58,777 nt of DNA from Gammaproteobacteria bacterium (GCA_003567475.1 PWZL01000016.1:1-58777); one strand, 5' to 3'; positions 25,131 to 34,613 are shown, counted from the stretch's first letter. Translations and numbers: made by a program. The notes: a model not told the origin generated them from the sequence alone.

Positions 25131-27434
25131 GTGAGCAACATCCAGGAGTCCATCCGCCCCGTCGTCCTCGATGGCCGTGTCCACCTCAGGCGCCAGGTCG
25201 CCGTGCTGTGCGGTGCCACGCTGCTGGCCGCCGGCTGGCAGGCCCCTGCATCCGCCCAGCAGGGCGCGCGGACGCTCGACGAGGTGGTGGTCACCGCCCA
25301 GCGGCGGGAAGACGTGGCGCAGGACGTGCCGATCAGCCTCACGGCGTTCACCGCCGAAGACATCACGCTCAGCAACATCCAGGGCGTGGATGACTTTTTC
25401 TTCCGTACCCCGAACGTGAGCTTCATTCAGGAGGGCTCGCGCGACCGCCGCGAGCTCAGCATCCGCGGCGTGACCAACCAGGTTTCCCGCGACATCGACG
25501 TGCGCCCGCAGTCTTTCGGTTTCTACGTTGACGAGTTCAACGTGGTGCAGGCGACGGTCAACCCGCCGATCCTGGACATGGAGCGCATCGAGGTGCTGCG
25601 GGGTCCGCAGGGTACCGGTTTCGGGCGCAATGCCGTCGGCGGGGCGATCAACCTGGTCACCCGCAAGCCGGACAATGACCTCTTCATGGAAAACTCGGTC
25701 GGCTACGCGCGTTTCAACACCATCGATGTGGAATCGGTGCTGAACGTGCCGATTATCGAGGATACGCTCGCGGTGCGCTTCGCCGGCAAGTTCGCCCAGA
25801 CCGATGGCCACATCCGCAACATCAATCCCATCGGCGGCGGCAACGATTCCAAGTACCAGTACCTGCGCGGCACCGTGCGCTGGACGCCCACCGAGCGCTT
25901 CGCCCTGGATGTCAGCGGTACCTATGTCGACGAAGAAGTCGGTATGCGCGAGGGTGTGCCCTCGGGCGTGATGTCCACTTTCGGTGGCTTCCTGTTCGGG
26001 CCGGAGGCCAATCCCGACGGCGTGGGCTTTTTTCCCGAGAACCGTAACCGCGTGAACTTCAACCGAGGTCAGAGCGTCGGCAACAAGTTTTACTATCTGA
26101 TGGCCCGCGCGCAGTACGACTGGGATGATCTCTCGCTGATCAGCATCACCGGCTATATCGACAAGGACGAGTTCCTGCGTGGCGATATCGATGGCGGCAG
26201 CATCGACGCTTTCTTCGAGACCAAGCCGCTGTTTCGCGATTCCTTCACCCAGGAGTTCCGCCTGGTCTCGGCACTGGATGGGGCACTCAACTGGAGCGCC
26301 GGGGTGATCTACGCGCGCGATCGTGGCAGTCAGGACCAGTTCACCTTCGCGGGCAACGCCTTCGATCCGAATGATCCTGGCAATCAATTCGTCAGCGGAC
26401 TGCCGTTCGCCCCCGGGCAACAGGTGACCTCATCGGGTTCCAATGGCGAATTCGAAAGCTATGCCGCTTACGGCGAGCTGTTCTATGACATCAGCGATCA
26501 GCTCACGCTGAAGCTCGGCGCGCGGGTCACCCGTGACGAGATCGACTCGCTGACCTTCCGGACCTCCGGCGATCCTCCCGTGATCACCGCCTTCGCGGAA
26601 GGCTCGACCCGCTACACGGATTTCTCGCCCTCGGCGGCGCTGACCTGGGCGCTGACCGACGAGATCAACGTCTACGGCAGCGTGGCACGCGGCTACAAGA
26701 GCGGCGGGATCCAGACGAATATCGCGCTGGCTGGCGCGGGTGAGCGCGAGGACTTCGACGAGGAAACGGTGTGGAGCTACGAGGTCGGCGTGAAATCGGA
26801 ACTCTTCGACCGACGGCTGCGGCTGAACGCCGCGGCTTTCCTGATGGACTGGAAAGACATGCAGGTGAACACCGCCGTCGGTGTCCAGCGTCCGGACGGC
26901 AACATCGCTTTCATCGCCGCCATACTCAATGCTGCCGAGGCGCGCAACTACGGTGTCGAGGTGGACGCGCTGGCACTGGTCACCGACAACCTGGTGCTCG
27001 GCGTTGGTGTGGGCTATCTCAGTGCCAAGTTCGACAGCTTCGATGGTGCGTTCATCGATGGGCAGTTCGTCGACCTGACGGATCGGCGCATCCCCAATGC
27101 GCCGCGCCTCACCGCCAACGCCGATGCCCAGTACAACTTCGAACTGGGTAACGGCAACGAGGCGTACCTGCGGGGCGAGTGGTTTGCCCGCAGCCGCAAT
27201 GTCGCCAATATCAACTCGCTGGTGCGTGAAGGCTTCCCATGGGAAGTCCCGGGTTTCAACCAGGTCAACCTGCGCGCCGGTATCCGCACCGAGCGCTGGG
27301 ATGTCAGCGCCTATGTGGAGAACGTGTTCGACAATACTTTCTTCACCAATTCCTACCAGAAAGCCTTTTTCGGCGGACTGCATGTCGTACCGTCGTTCCG
27401 CAATTACGGGGTGCGGCTGACGGTGCGGTTGTGA
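25131..27434 (+). CDS. TonB-dependent outer membrane receptor
   Basis: This 767-residue receptor has a signal peptide ending at ASAQ, a TonB box (LDEVVVTAQRR), and a plug with LRGPQGTGFGRNAVGGAIN, followed by a barrel with ADAQYNFEL and a C-terminal RLTVRL. It begins with GTG after a GGAGAG site. It is in line with a small exported SnoaL-like protein upstream and with a secreted amidohydrolase 13 bp downstream, so its ligand may be an amide or peptide-like compound; that is inference from context. The palindromic operator found elsewhere in the window is not seen upstream. Confidence 0.93.
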   Translation: MSNIQESIRPVVLDGRVHLRRQVAVLCGATLLAAGWQAPASAQQGARTLDEVVVTAQRREDVAQDVPISLTAFTAEDITLSNIQGVDDFFFRTPNVSFIQEGSRDRRELSIRGVTNQVSRDIDVRPQSFGFYVDEFNVVQATVNPPILDMERIEVLRGPQGTGFGRNAVGGAINLVTRKPDNDLFMENSVGYARFNTIDVESVLNVPIIEDTLAVRFAGKFAQTDGHIRNINPIGGGNDSKYQYLRGTVRWTPTERFALDVSGTYVDEEVGMREGVPSGVMSTFGGFLFGPEANPDGVGFFPENRNRVNFNRGQSVGNKFYYLMARAQYDWDDLSLISITGYIDKDEFLRGDIDGGSIDAFFETKPLFRDSFTQEFRLVSALDGALNWSAGVIYARDRGSQDQFTFAGNAFDPNDPGNQFVSGLPFAPGQQVTSSGSNGEFESYAAYGELFYDISDQLTLKLGARVTRDEIDSLTFRTSGDPPVITAFAEGSTRYTDFSPSAALTWALTDEINVYGSVARGYKSGGIQTNIALAGAGEREDFDEETVWSYEVGVKSELFDRRLRLNAAAFLMDWKDMQVNTAVGVQRPDGNIAFIAAILNAAEARNYGVEVDALALVTDNLVLGVGVGYLSAKFDSFDGAFIDGQFVDLTDRRIPNAPRLTANADAQYNFELGNGNEAYLRGEWFARSRNVANINSLVREGFPWEVPGFNQVNLRAGIRTERWDVSAYVENVFDNTFFTNSYQKAFFGGLHVVPSFRNYGVRLTVRL

Positions 27435-27447
27435 GGGAGGAGTGCGC

Positions 27448-28710
27448 GTGAGAAAGCTGCTGCTGCTTGCGGCGTTGCTGGTCTGGCAGCCGCTGCTGGC
27501 CGGGGAAACCCGTGCGATCGTCGGCGCCGCGCTGGTCGATGTGATCGAGGGTCGTGTGATCCCTGATGCCGTGGTGGTGATCCGTGATGGTCGGATCACC
27601 GCTGCGGGGTCAGCGGCAGACACGCCAGTGCCGGAGGATGCCGAGCGTATCGAGCTCGAGGGCCGCTGGCTGATTCCGGGGTTGATGAACATGCACGTGC
27701 ACCTCGGACTGATCCTGCCCGGGCTGATGGCGGCCGAGCATGCCACCGAGAGCGATGCCCAACTGGTGCTGCGCATGGCCGATAACGCGCGCCAGAGCCT
27801 GCACAGCGGTGTGACCACGATTCGTCAGCCCGGTGACCGGCGTCACGCCGACATCGCGCTGGCCCGGGCGATCGATCGCGGTGTTCTGCCGGGTCCGCGG
27901 ATCGTCTCCTCCGGAGAGATGATCAACATCACCGGCGGCCACGGCGCGAGCATGGGTACGCATTTCGATGGGCCCTACGAGATACGCAAGGCGGCGCGGC
28001 TGCAGGTGCGGGCCGGGGCGCAGTGGCTGAAGATCGCCATCTCCGGGGGGATTGCCACGCCGGTCGGTGGGATCGGTCAGGGGCTGATGACGCCGGACGA
28101 GATCTCCGCGGTGGTGGATATCGCCGAGCGCCACGGCATCAAGGTCACGGCACACTCGGGCTCCGATCATGCCACCCGTGAAGCGGTGGAGCTGGGTATC
28201 CACGGTGTCGAGCATGGCTATTTTCTGCAGCGGCCGACCCTGCGTCTGATGTCCGAGCGCGGGACCTGGTACGTGCCCACCATTGTGGTCAGTCAGCCGG
28301 CCACCTTCGATTTTTTCGAGCGGATCGGGTCGCCGCCGTGGTACATGGCACGCGTCTACGAAGTGGGTCAGGACCACTGGCGTGCGCTGGAAATGGCGGT
28401 CGAGGAGGGCGTGAACATTGCGCTCGGCACCGATCAGTTTCCCTATGAGCCGAATGACGGGACGACCGCAACCGTTCGCGAGGCGGAATACTACGTCGAA
28501 GCGGGAATGACCCCGCTGCAGGCCTTGCGCTCGGCGACCCTCGAGTCGGCGCGGATGCTCGGCATGGAGGACAGCATCGGCTCGCTGTCGCCCGGCAAGC
28601 ACGCCGATATCGTGGCGATCGAGGGTGATCCGCTCGCGGACATCTCGGCGCTGCGCAGCATCGGTTTCGTGATGAAGGGTGGCCAGGTCTACCGCCACGA
28701 CTGGGAATAG
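27448..28710 (+). CDS. Secreted amidohydrolase
   Basis: This is a 420-residue amidohydrolase-superfamily enzyme with a signal peptide (LLLLAALLVWQPLLAG). Metal ligands are visible as His83 and His85 in NMHVHLGL, a lysine in QWLKIAISGG as possible bridging ligand, histidines in TAHSGSDH and GVEHGYF, and the aspartate of GTDQFPYE. The layout resembles secreted Xaa-Pro dipeptidase/imidazolonepropionase-like proteins. The GTG at 27448 is preferred over 27442 because GGGAGG lies 7 bases upstream. It is tightly placed between a TonB receptor and an acyl-CoA dehydrogenase (7 bp to the next start), so it likely works on the imported ligand. Confidence 0.88.
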   Translation: MRKLLLLAALLVWQPLLAGETRAIVGAALVDVIEGRVIPDAVVVIRDGRITAAGSAADTPVPEDAERIELEGRWLIPGLMNMHVHLGLILPGLMAAEHATESDAQLVLRMADNARQSLHSGVTTIRQPGDRRHADIALARAIDRGVLPGPRIVSSGEMINITGGHGASMGTHFDGPYEIRKAARLQVRAGAQWLKIAISGGIATPVGGIGQGLMTPDEISAVVDIAERHGIKVTAHSGSDHATREAVELGIHGVEHGYFLQRPTLRLMSERGTWYVPTIVVSQPATFDFFERIGSPPWYMARVYEVGQDHWRALEMAVEEGVNIALGTDQFPYEPNDGTTATVREAEYYVEAGMTPLQALRSATLESARMLGMEDSIGSLSPGKHADIVAIEGDPLADISALRSIGFVMKGGQVYRHDWE

Positions 28711-28717
28711 CCCGGCG

Positions 28718-29875
28718 GTGGGTGATCCGCTCGATCTGCTCGATGTCCGTGGACAGCTCAGCGATGAAGAGTGCGCGGTGCAGGATAGCGTGGCACGGTT
28801 TGTCGCGGCCGAAGTGCTGCCGATCATCGGCGAAGCCTTCGACGCCGGCCGGTTCCCGCGTGAACTCGTCAGGCCCATGGCGGAGCTTGGTCTGCTCGGC
28901 AGCAGCCTGGAGGGCTGGGGCTGCCCCGGCCTCGGTCCCGTCGCTTACGGTCTGATCTGCCAGGAAATCGAGCGTGGTGATTCGGCGCTCCGAAGCTTCG
29001 TGTCGGTACAGTCCAGCCTGGTCATGTGGCCGATTCACACCTACGGTTCCGAAGCGCAGAAGGCCCGCTGGCTGCCGGCGCTTGCGCGCGGAGACGCCAT
29101 CGGCTGCTTCGGCCTCAGCGAGGCTGCGGGCGGGTCGGACCCGGCGAGCATGCGCACGCGGGCGCGCCGCGATGGCAGCGACTGGATTCTCGATGGCAGC
29201 AAGACCTGGATCAGCAACGGCTCCATTGCCGACTGTGCACTGATCTGGGCGAGATCCGAGGAAGGTGTCCGGGGGTTTCTGGTCGAGCGGGGGACGCCGG
29301 GCTTCACCGCCACGGATATCGGACGCAAATACAGCCTGCGCGCGGCAGTGACCTCTACCCTGCATCTCGATACGGTGCGCGTGCCGGCAGAGCAGATGCT
29401 GCCGGGGGCACTGGGACTGCGCGCCGCACTCAGCTGTCTTTCCGAGGCCCGTTACGGCATCTGCTGGGGTGCGGTCGGCGCGGCCAGCGCCTGCCTGGCA
29501 GAGAGCATGGCCTATACCGGGGAGCGCCTGCTGTTCGGTCGTCCGCTGGCGCATACCCAGTCGGTCCAGCAGCGGCTTGCGGACATGGCGCGGCAGCTTG
29601 CCACGGCACGCCTGCTGGCCCTGCATCTCGGCCGCCTCAAGCAGGCGGACACGGTGTCACCGGTGCAGGTCTCGCTGGCCAAATGGAACAACGTGCGCAT
29701 GGCGCTCGAGCTGGCCCGCGAGTGCCGCGATCTGCTCGGCGCCGCCGGGATCACCAGTGCCCACCAGGCCATTCGCCACATGCTCAACCTCGAGAGCGTG
29801 ATCACCTACGAGGGCACGGAGACCATCCACCAGCTCGTGGTGGGCCAGGCCCTGACTGGACAATCCGCGTTCTGA
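28718..29875 (+). CDS. Acyl-CoA dehydrogenase, glutaryl-CoA-dehydrogenase-like
   Basis: This 385-residue FAD acyl-CoA dehydrogenase has FGLSEAAGGSDP, a typical GSKTWISNG strand, LFGRPLAHTQSVQQRL and the catalytic Glu in YEGTETIHQ. FVSVQSSLVMWPI is characteristic of the glutaryl-CoA dehydrogenase branch, which oxidises and often decarboxylates dicarboxylic acyl-CoAs. The GTG at 28718, 7 bp after the amidohydrolase stop, is chosen; an ATG at 28679 would overlap that gene. Being cytoplasmic, it would act on acids that arise after uptake of the amidohydrolase products. Confidence 0.88.
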   Translation: MGDPLDLLDVRGQLSDEECAVQDSVARFVAAEVLPIIGEAFDAGRFPRELVRPMAELGLLGSSLEGWGCPGLGPVAYGLICQEIERGDSALRSFVSVQSSLVMWPIHTYGSEAQKARWLPALARGDAIGCFGLSEAAGGSDPASMRTRARRDGSDWILDGSKTWISNGSIADCALIWARSEEGVRGFLVERGTPGFTATDIGRKYSLRAAVTSTLHLDTVRVPAEQMLPGALGLRAALSCLSEARYGICWGAVGAASACLAESMAYTGERLLFGRPLAHTQSVQQRLADMARQLATARLLALHLGRLKQADTVSPVQVSLAKWNNVRMALELARECRDLLGAAGITSAHQAIRHMLNLESVITYEGTETIHQLVVGQALTGQSAF

Positions 29876-30011
29876 TTCGCGAACGCACGATTCCACTCCA
29901 TGGCGTTCATCGGGGAGTGGCTCTTGCAGACATCGTGCCCGGTGTACCTGCTAGAGTGCGGTTTCAACCAAGCACAGGGGACGTCAGCAGAGGCGGCTCC
30001 CGGACAACACC

Positions 30012-31211
30012 ATGCACATGACACCCAACGCCCGCGCGTTCGACGACTGGATCCGTGATCGCTTCGTCGGCATCAACACCGAGCTCGAGGCCCTGTACTT
30101 CGTCCAGCCGGACCGAAACGTGATTCCTGCCGAAGGCGAGGCGCTGCGTCAGGAGCTGCTGGCGAGCGGCCACGCGCATGTCTCCCGCCTGCTTGCCGAA
30201 GGCAACACCGATGAAGGCTTCGAGGCTGCATTCGACCTGCTGGGGAATCTCGGCATGTTCATGGCCGCCTGTCGTCGGCACGGGCTGACCGACCCGGCTC
30301 GCGAACAGCGCTCACCACTGCAGGCGGCTTCTGCGCTTGCGCTGCACCTCGGCGCCTCGCTGGGGGTGACGCCGCGCTTCGCCACCAGTCACCTGACCAC
30401 CCACAATCCGGCCCGTGACGGCGTCTACAAGTGCTTCACGCGGCTGGAGGCCGAGCGCGTGTTCTTCGACTACAACACGCGCGGCATTCTCGCCTACAAG
30501 CGGGCCGCCGATGCGCTGGTGCGGACTCTGCCAATGGGAATTTCCCATCCCGCCGTGCTGCAGCTGCTAGACGACGCCGCCGCTGCGCTGGCCGATGTCC
30601 AATGCAGCAATGCGGCGCTGTTCGAGGCGCTCGATGTGGACGAATTTTTCTATTGCGTGCGGCCCTACCTGAAGCCCTACCGCGTCGGCCTGCAGGTCTA
30701 TCGTGGCGCCAACGCGGGCGATTTTGCCGGCATCAACGAGATCGACCTGCTGCTCGGCCTGTGCCGCGCCGACCATCCCGAGTACTCGCAGCTGCTGGTC
30801 GACAAATTTCTCTACATGCTGCCGGAAGACCAGCAGCGCCTGCGCGACTGCATGCGCCGACGAAGCCTTCTCGACGCCCTGCTCGAGGCGCTCCCCGAGG
30901 CCGGCGGGCAGGCATGGTTCCAGGCGGTCGTGCCGCGCTTCCTCGAGGTCTGCGCGCGGCATGGTGAGACGGCCAGTCAGCACCATGATCAGCTGGTGCG
31001 GCGGTTCATCGAGCGGCCTGCGCAGGCATTGCCTGAGGAGGAGCAGGGGGATGTGACCGCCAGCGGACCGCCGCTTTCAGTGCTGCTGCCGGCGCTGGAG
31101 CGGTTGCGCGATCTACGCAGGGCAGCACCGCGGGAGGATATCCCGACCCGCCATCGCGACCTGGCGCGCCTGCGCGCCGCCCTGCCGCCGACGACAGCGG
31201 AGGCCGGCTGA
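30012..31211 (+). CDS. PrnB-like (DUF1864) protein of the heme dioxygenase superfamily
   Basis: This is a 399-residue protein. Landmarks are RFVGINTELEALYF, NLGMFMAACRRHG, LEAERVFFDYNTRGI, and VRPYLKPYRVGLQVYRGANAGDF (in pieces). These resemble what I recall of PrnB, the pyrrolnitrin enzyme related to tryptophan 2,3-dioxygenases, and its DUF1864 relatives; the assignment is from memory. Relatives bind heme and an indole-like substrate. It ends one base before a class V PLP-enzyme start, so the two are coupled. No halogenase or other prn genes are near, so pyrrolnitrin itself is not expected. Confidence 0.6.
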   Translation: MHMTPNARAFDDWIRDRFVGINTELEALYFVQPDRNVIPAEGEALRQELLASGHAHVSRLLAEGNTDEGFEAAFDLLGNLGMFMAACRRHGLTDPAREQRSPLQAASALALHLGASLGVTPRFATSHLTTHNPARDGVYKCFTRLEAERVFFDYNTRGILAYKRAADALVRTLPMGISHPAVLQLLDDAAAALADVQCSNAALFEALDVDEFFYCVRPYLKPYRVGLQVYRGANAGDFAGINEIDLLLGLCRADHPEYSQLLVDKFLYMLPEDQQRLRDCMRRRSLLDALLEALPEAGGQAWFQAVVPRFLEVCARHGETASQHHDQLVRRFIERPAQALPEEEQGDVTASGPPLSVLLPALERLRDLRRAAPREDIPTRHRDLARLRAALPPTTAEAG

Positions 31212-31212
31212 G

Positions 31213-32400
31213 GTGGTACAGGCGGGCTGGCCTGCGCGGTCCGACTGGCCGGCACCAGAGGACTGGCCAGGCTGGCGTGCCCAGTTCCCGGTTCTGGGTC
31301 GACGGACCTATCTGAACTCAGGCTCATGCGGTGCGCTGGCGTTGCCGGTGAGGGCTGCCATGGAGGACTACCTTGAATTGCGGCTGCAAGAGGGCGCGGA
31401 CTGGGGGCTCTGGCTCGCTCGGATCGAGGCCTTGCGCAGTTCGCTGGCGGGGTTGCTTGGCGTGAGGCCTGGCGAACTGGCGCTGACATCCTCGGCCTCT
31501 GCGGGGCTCAACAGCCTCGCCAGCGCGCTCAGCTTCACCGGCGGCCGCCACCGTGTGGTGATCAGCGACTTCGAGTTTCCGACCAGCGCCCAGATCTGGC
31601 ACGCGCAGGCCCGCCGGGGTGTCGAGGTGCTCCATGTGCCTACCACGGCGACCGGTGACGAGGTGCCGCTGGCACACTTCGAGCCGTTGATCGATGAACA
31701 CACGGCGCTCGTGGCCGTGACCCATGTCTGTTATCGCAACGGCGCACGGCTCGACATCCCCGCGATTGTGGAACTGGCCCATGCGCGGGGTGCCCGCGTG
31801 CTGCTGGACTGCTATCAGTCCGTCGGCGCGGGGCCGCTCGATCTCGCCTCGCTCGGCGTCGATTTTGCCGTAGGCGGGATGATGAAATATCTGCTCGGGA
31901 CCTCGGGCAGCGGCTTCATGTTTGTCCGTGGTGAGCTGATTCCCACGCTCGAGCCGCTGGCCACCGGCTGGTTAGCCCAGGCAGACGTGGGCGCGATGGA
32001 TATCACCGGGCATACCCCGGCGCCTGATGCCCGTCGTTTCGAGGCCGGCACCCCAGGCGTGGTCAACAGCCAGGCGGCCGCCGCAGGCGCAGCGATCCTC
32101 GACCACGTGGGACTCGCGTCAGTCGGCGCCAGGGTCGAGGCGCTGGTGACGCGCTGTCTTGCTGCCCTGGCGGACCAGGGGGTTGCGGTGGCGACGCCGC
32201 AGCCACCGGAACAGCGGGGCGCGACCGTGGCCATCCGCGCAAGCGACGCGGCGGCGCTGGTCGAGGCGTTGGCGCGCCACGGCATTGTGACCTCCTGCCG
32301 CGACGGCAACGTCCGCGCCTCGTTTCACTTCTATAACGACGACGAGGATATTTCCCGATTGCTCGGCGCACTCGCCCGCGAGCGGGCCTTGCTGCGCTGA
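31213..32400 (+). CDS. Class V aminotransferase-fold PLP enzyme
   Basis: This is a 395-residue fold-type I PLP enzyme of the class V group (cysteine desulfurase, isopenicillin-N epimerase and kynureninase relatives). The PLP lysine lies in GGMMKYLLGTSG, the Asp that binds the ring nitrogen in LLDCYQSVGA, and NSGSCGALALP opens the N-terminal substrate arm. It starts with GTG one base after the stop of the PrnB-like gene. Kynureninase-like chemistry after a dioxygenase step is tempting because tryptophan dioxygenase plus kynureninase is the classical pair, but no formamidase is present. A strong terminator follows directly. Confidence 0.88.
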   Translation: MVQAGWPARSDWPAPEDWPGWRAQFPVLGRRTYLNSGSCGALALPVRAAMEDYLELRLQEGADWGLWLARIEALRSSLAGLLGVRPGELALTSSASAGLNSLASALSFTGGRHRVVISDFEFPTSAQIWHAQARRGVEVLHVPTTATGDEVPLAHFEPLIDEHTALVAVTHVCYRNGARLDIPAIVELAHARGARVLLDCYQSVGAGPLDLASLGVDFAVGGMMKYLLGTSGSGFMFVRGELIPTLEPLATGWLAQADVGAMDITGHTPAPDARRFEAGTPGVVNSQAAAAGAAILDHVGLASVGARVEALVTRCLAALADQGVAVATPQPPEQRGATVAIRASDAAALVEALARHGIVTSCRDGNVRASFHFYNDDEDISRLLGALARERALLR

Positions 32401-32411
32401 GTGATCAAAAA

Positions 32412-32435
32412 AAAAGCGGCCCGGAGGCCGCTTTT
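32412..32435. terminator. Bidirectional Rho-independent terminator
   Basis: AAAAGCGGCC and GGCCGCTTTT pair as a 10-bp stem around a CGGA loop, with A-run on one side and T-run on the other. It sits between the convergent PLP-enzyme and superoxide dismutase genes and can stop transcription from both. Confidence 0.9.
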
Positions 32436-32459
32436 CTGGAGGCGTTGGGGCCTGCCGGA

Positions 32460-33071
32460 TCAGACGGCGGCGGGGCCCTTGCTGACCTTGGCCAGTCGAT
32501 CGGCCACGTCCTGCCAGTTGACGATATTCCAGTAGCCCTTCACCCAGTCCGCCTTGACGTTGCGGTATTGCAGGTAGAACGCGTGCTCCCACATGTCGAG
32601 CACGAGAATCGGTGTGGTGCCCTGGCCGAAGTTGGTCTGGTGGTCGTAGACCTGGTGAACCAGCAGATGCCCGGCAACCGGTTCCCACGACAGTGCGGCC
32701 CAGCCCGAGCCCTGAATGCCCATGGCCGCCGCGGTGAACTGCTCACGGAAGCCGTCCAGTGAGCCGAAGTCACGGTTGAGCTGATCGGCAAGCGCGCCGG
32801 TCGGGTCACCACCACCGTCCGGGCCGAGGTTCTTCCAGAACAGCGCGTGCAGCACGTGGCCGGAGAGGTGGAAGGCCAGATCCTTCGAGAGTTGGTTGAT
32901 CTTGCCGAAATCATTGCCCTTGCGGGCCTCGGCCAGTTTCTCGAGAGTGGTGTTGGCGCCGGTCACGTACGCGGCATGGTGCTTGCCGTGATGCAGTTCG
33001 AGAATCTCGCTGGAAAGATGCGGCTCGAGTGCCTTCAGATCGTAGTCAAGCGCGGGTAGCTGGTAGCTCAT
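32460..33071 (-). CDS. sodB: Superoxide dismutase (Fe/Mn family)
   Basis: This 203-residue cytoplasmic superoxide dismutase has metal ligands His27 (LHHGKHH), His75 (VLHALFW), Asp159 and His163 ([12 protein letters not shown]). Its [10 protein letters not shown] and VYDHQTNFG stretches resemble the actinobacterial Fe/Mn-SODs, with His in the YDHQTN position as in the mycobacterial iron enzyme, more than the usual gammaproteobacterial SodB. The metal is probably iron, but cambialistic use is possible. It is monocistronic, ends at the shared terminator, and probably uses a promoter in the gap to the MFS gene. Confidence 0.95.
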   Translation of the reverse strand: MSYQLPALDYDLKALEPHLSSEILELHHGKHHAAYVTGANTTLEKLAEARKGNDFGKINQLSKDLAFHLSGHVLHALFWKNLGPDGGGDPTGALADQLNRDFGSLDGFREQFTAAAMGIQGSGWAALSWEPVAGHLLVHQVYDHQTNFGQGTTPILVLDMWEHAFYLQYRNVKADWVKGYWNIVNWQDVADRLAKVSKGPAAV

Positions 33072-33153
33072 GATGTCTCCTGTTTGACCGCGGGAGGCCC
33101 CGATATGGGACCCTGCCCTTCCATGTCATTCGTCGCCGGCAACCGCGCCCGCT

Positions 33154-33159
33154 TATAAT
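33154..33159 (+). promoter_or_regulatory. TATAAT -10 element in the SOD/MFS divergent gap
   Basis: A perfect TATAAT at 33154-33159 lies 143 bp before the MFS start. No good -35 is evident at 17 bp upstream. On the minus strand the same place reads ATTATAAGC, so it could instead serve the SOD gene 80 bp away. Confidence 0.4.
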
Positions 33160-33302
33160 GCTGGCGCTGCCACCGTCGACCCCCAAAGATCCCTATGGTA
33201 GCGCAGCCACCCGTGTCGCGTCAGTGCGCCCCCGCACGCGTGGTCGCGGGTCCACCACCTTGCGGTCGTCCGCGAGACGTGCCAACGGCCAGGGAAGCGC
33301 CC

Positions 33303-34613
33303 ATGACCATAGCCTCGAGAGAACTGCTGACGCGGCTCTACGACCTCGCCACGGGGGACGAGGACGCACGGGTCTGTCGCGACATCCCCGACGATGCCTG
33401 CCGGCACCAGCCGAGGAACTATTTCGCGCACATCATCGCGCTGATTGCCACCAAGGCGGGCGATCTGCTGATGGACGTCAAGACGGTACTCGCCTGGATT
33501 CTCGCCACCCTCGGGGCGCCGCCGGTGATGATCGCGATGCTGGTGCCCATCCGTGAGTCTCTGTCGCTGTTGCCGCAGCTGGCGGTGGCCGGAGTGATGC
33601 GTCGCTATCGCCTGCGCAAGGGGTTCTGGGTGGCCGGCAGTGTGGTGCAGGCGGCGGCCGTGCTGGCCATGGTGCCGGTGGTGCTCGCCTTCGACGGGAC
33701 GGCCGCCGGCGCGCTGATCCTGGGGCTGCTGGTGGTGTTCGCGCTGGCGCGTGGGGTGTGCTCGGTCGCACTGAAGGATGTCGAAGGCAAGACCGTGTCG
33801 AAGACTCGGCGCGGCTCGGTCAGCGGCTATGCGTCCTCCGCTGCGGGTATCGTCTCGCTGCTGGTCGGTGGCTGGCTGCACTTTGGCGGCTCGGACAGCC
33901 AGTCGCTCGCGGTGTTTGCGTGGCTGTTGATCGCGGCGGGCGTGCTCTGGCTGTTCGCAGCGCTGGTCTACGCGCAGGTGCTGGAACCCGAAGGTGCCAC
34001 CGAGGGTGGGGCGAGCGCATTGGTGGAGGCCTGGCGGAGCCTCCGCCTGTTGCGCGAGGATGCACGACTGCGACAGTTTCTCTACGTGCGCAGCCTGTTG
34101 TTGTCCACCGCGTTGACGGCACCGTTCTACGTCGTCCTGACCCGCGAGCTGACCGAGAGCAGTGTCGGTGCGCTGGGCCTGATGATCATCGCTACGGGGC
34201 TGGCCTCGCTCCTGTCCTCGGCGGTATGGGGCCGGCTGGCAGATCGTTCGAGCCGTTGGGTGCTGGTGGCCGCGGCCGTGATTGCGGGGGTCTCGGGATT
34301 CCTCGCGTTTGGCTATGGTCGCCTGGACACGACACATTCCGCCACGGTGTTCGCCGTGCTGTTTTTCGTGCTCGGGGTGGCCCATAGTGGTGTTCGGATC
34401 GGCCGCAAGACCTACCTTGTGGATATGGCCGATCAGTCGACCCGAGCGGCTTACGTGGCGCTCAGCAACACGTTGATCGGCATCGTGCTGTTGCTGGCGA
34501 GCGCGGTCGGTCTGCTTGGAGGGGTGCTGGGTGCGGCTGGCCTGATCCTGTTACTGGCGCTGTTTTCGCTCGCCGCGGCCGCAGTCGCGGTACGCCTACC
34601 CGAGGTGCAGTAG
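33303..34613 (+). CDS. MFS-type transporter
   Basis: This is a 436-residue integral membrane protein with about 12 hydrophobic segments in the six-plus-six arrangement of the major facilitator superfamily. The loop between segments has SKTRRGSVSGYASS and IGRKTYLVDMADQSTRAAY, typical of the DHA-like MFS group with GRLADR between segments 8 and 9. Residues 1-50 form a hydrophilic N-terminal tail. Substrate unknown. The start at 33303 has AGGGAAG upstream; the longer frame from 33195 adds a Pro/Arg-rich stretch that looks non-coding. It is followed 29 bp later by a glutathionyl-hydroquinone reductase gene. Confidence 0.88.
   Translation: MTIASRELLTRLYDLATGDEDARVCRDIPDDACRHQPRNYFAHIIALIATKAGDLLMDVKTVLAWILATLGAPPVMIAMLVPIRESLSLLPQLAVAGVMRRYRLRKGFWVAGSVVQAAAVLAMVPVVLAFDGTAAGALILGLLVVFALARGVCSVALKDVEGKTVSKTRRGSVSGYASSAAGIVSLLVGGWLHFGGSDSQSLAVFAWLLIAAGVLWLFAALVYAQVLEPEGATEGGASALVEAWRSLRLLREDARLRQFLYVRSLLLSTALTAPFYVVLTRELTESSVGALGLMIIATGLASLLSSAVWGRLADRSSRWVLVAAAVIAGVSGFLAFGYGRLDTTHSATVFAVLFFVLGVAHSGVRIGRKTYLVDMADQSTRAAYVALSNTLIGIVLLLASAVGLLGGVLGAAGLILLLALFSLAAAAVAVRLPEVQ

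Noticed and set aside
25104-26420. A 438-residue minus-strand open frame
   Set aside because: Antisense to the TonB receptor at 25131, whose plug and TonB box are clear. The antisense protein has no motif.
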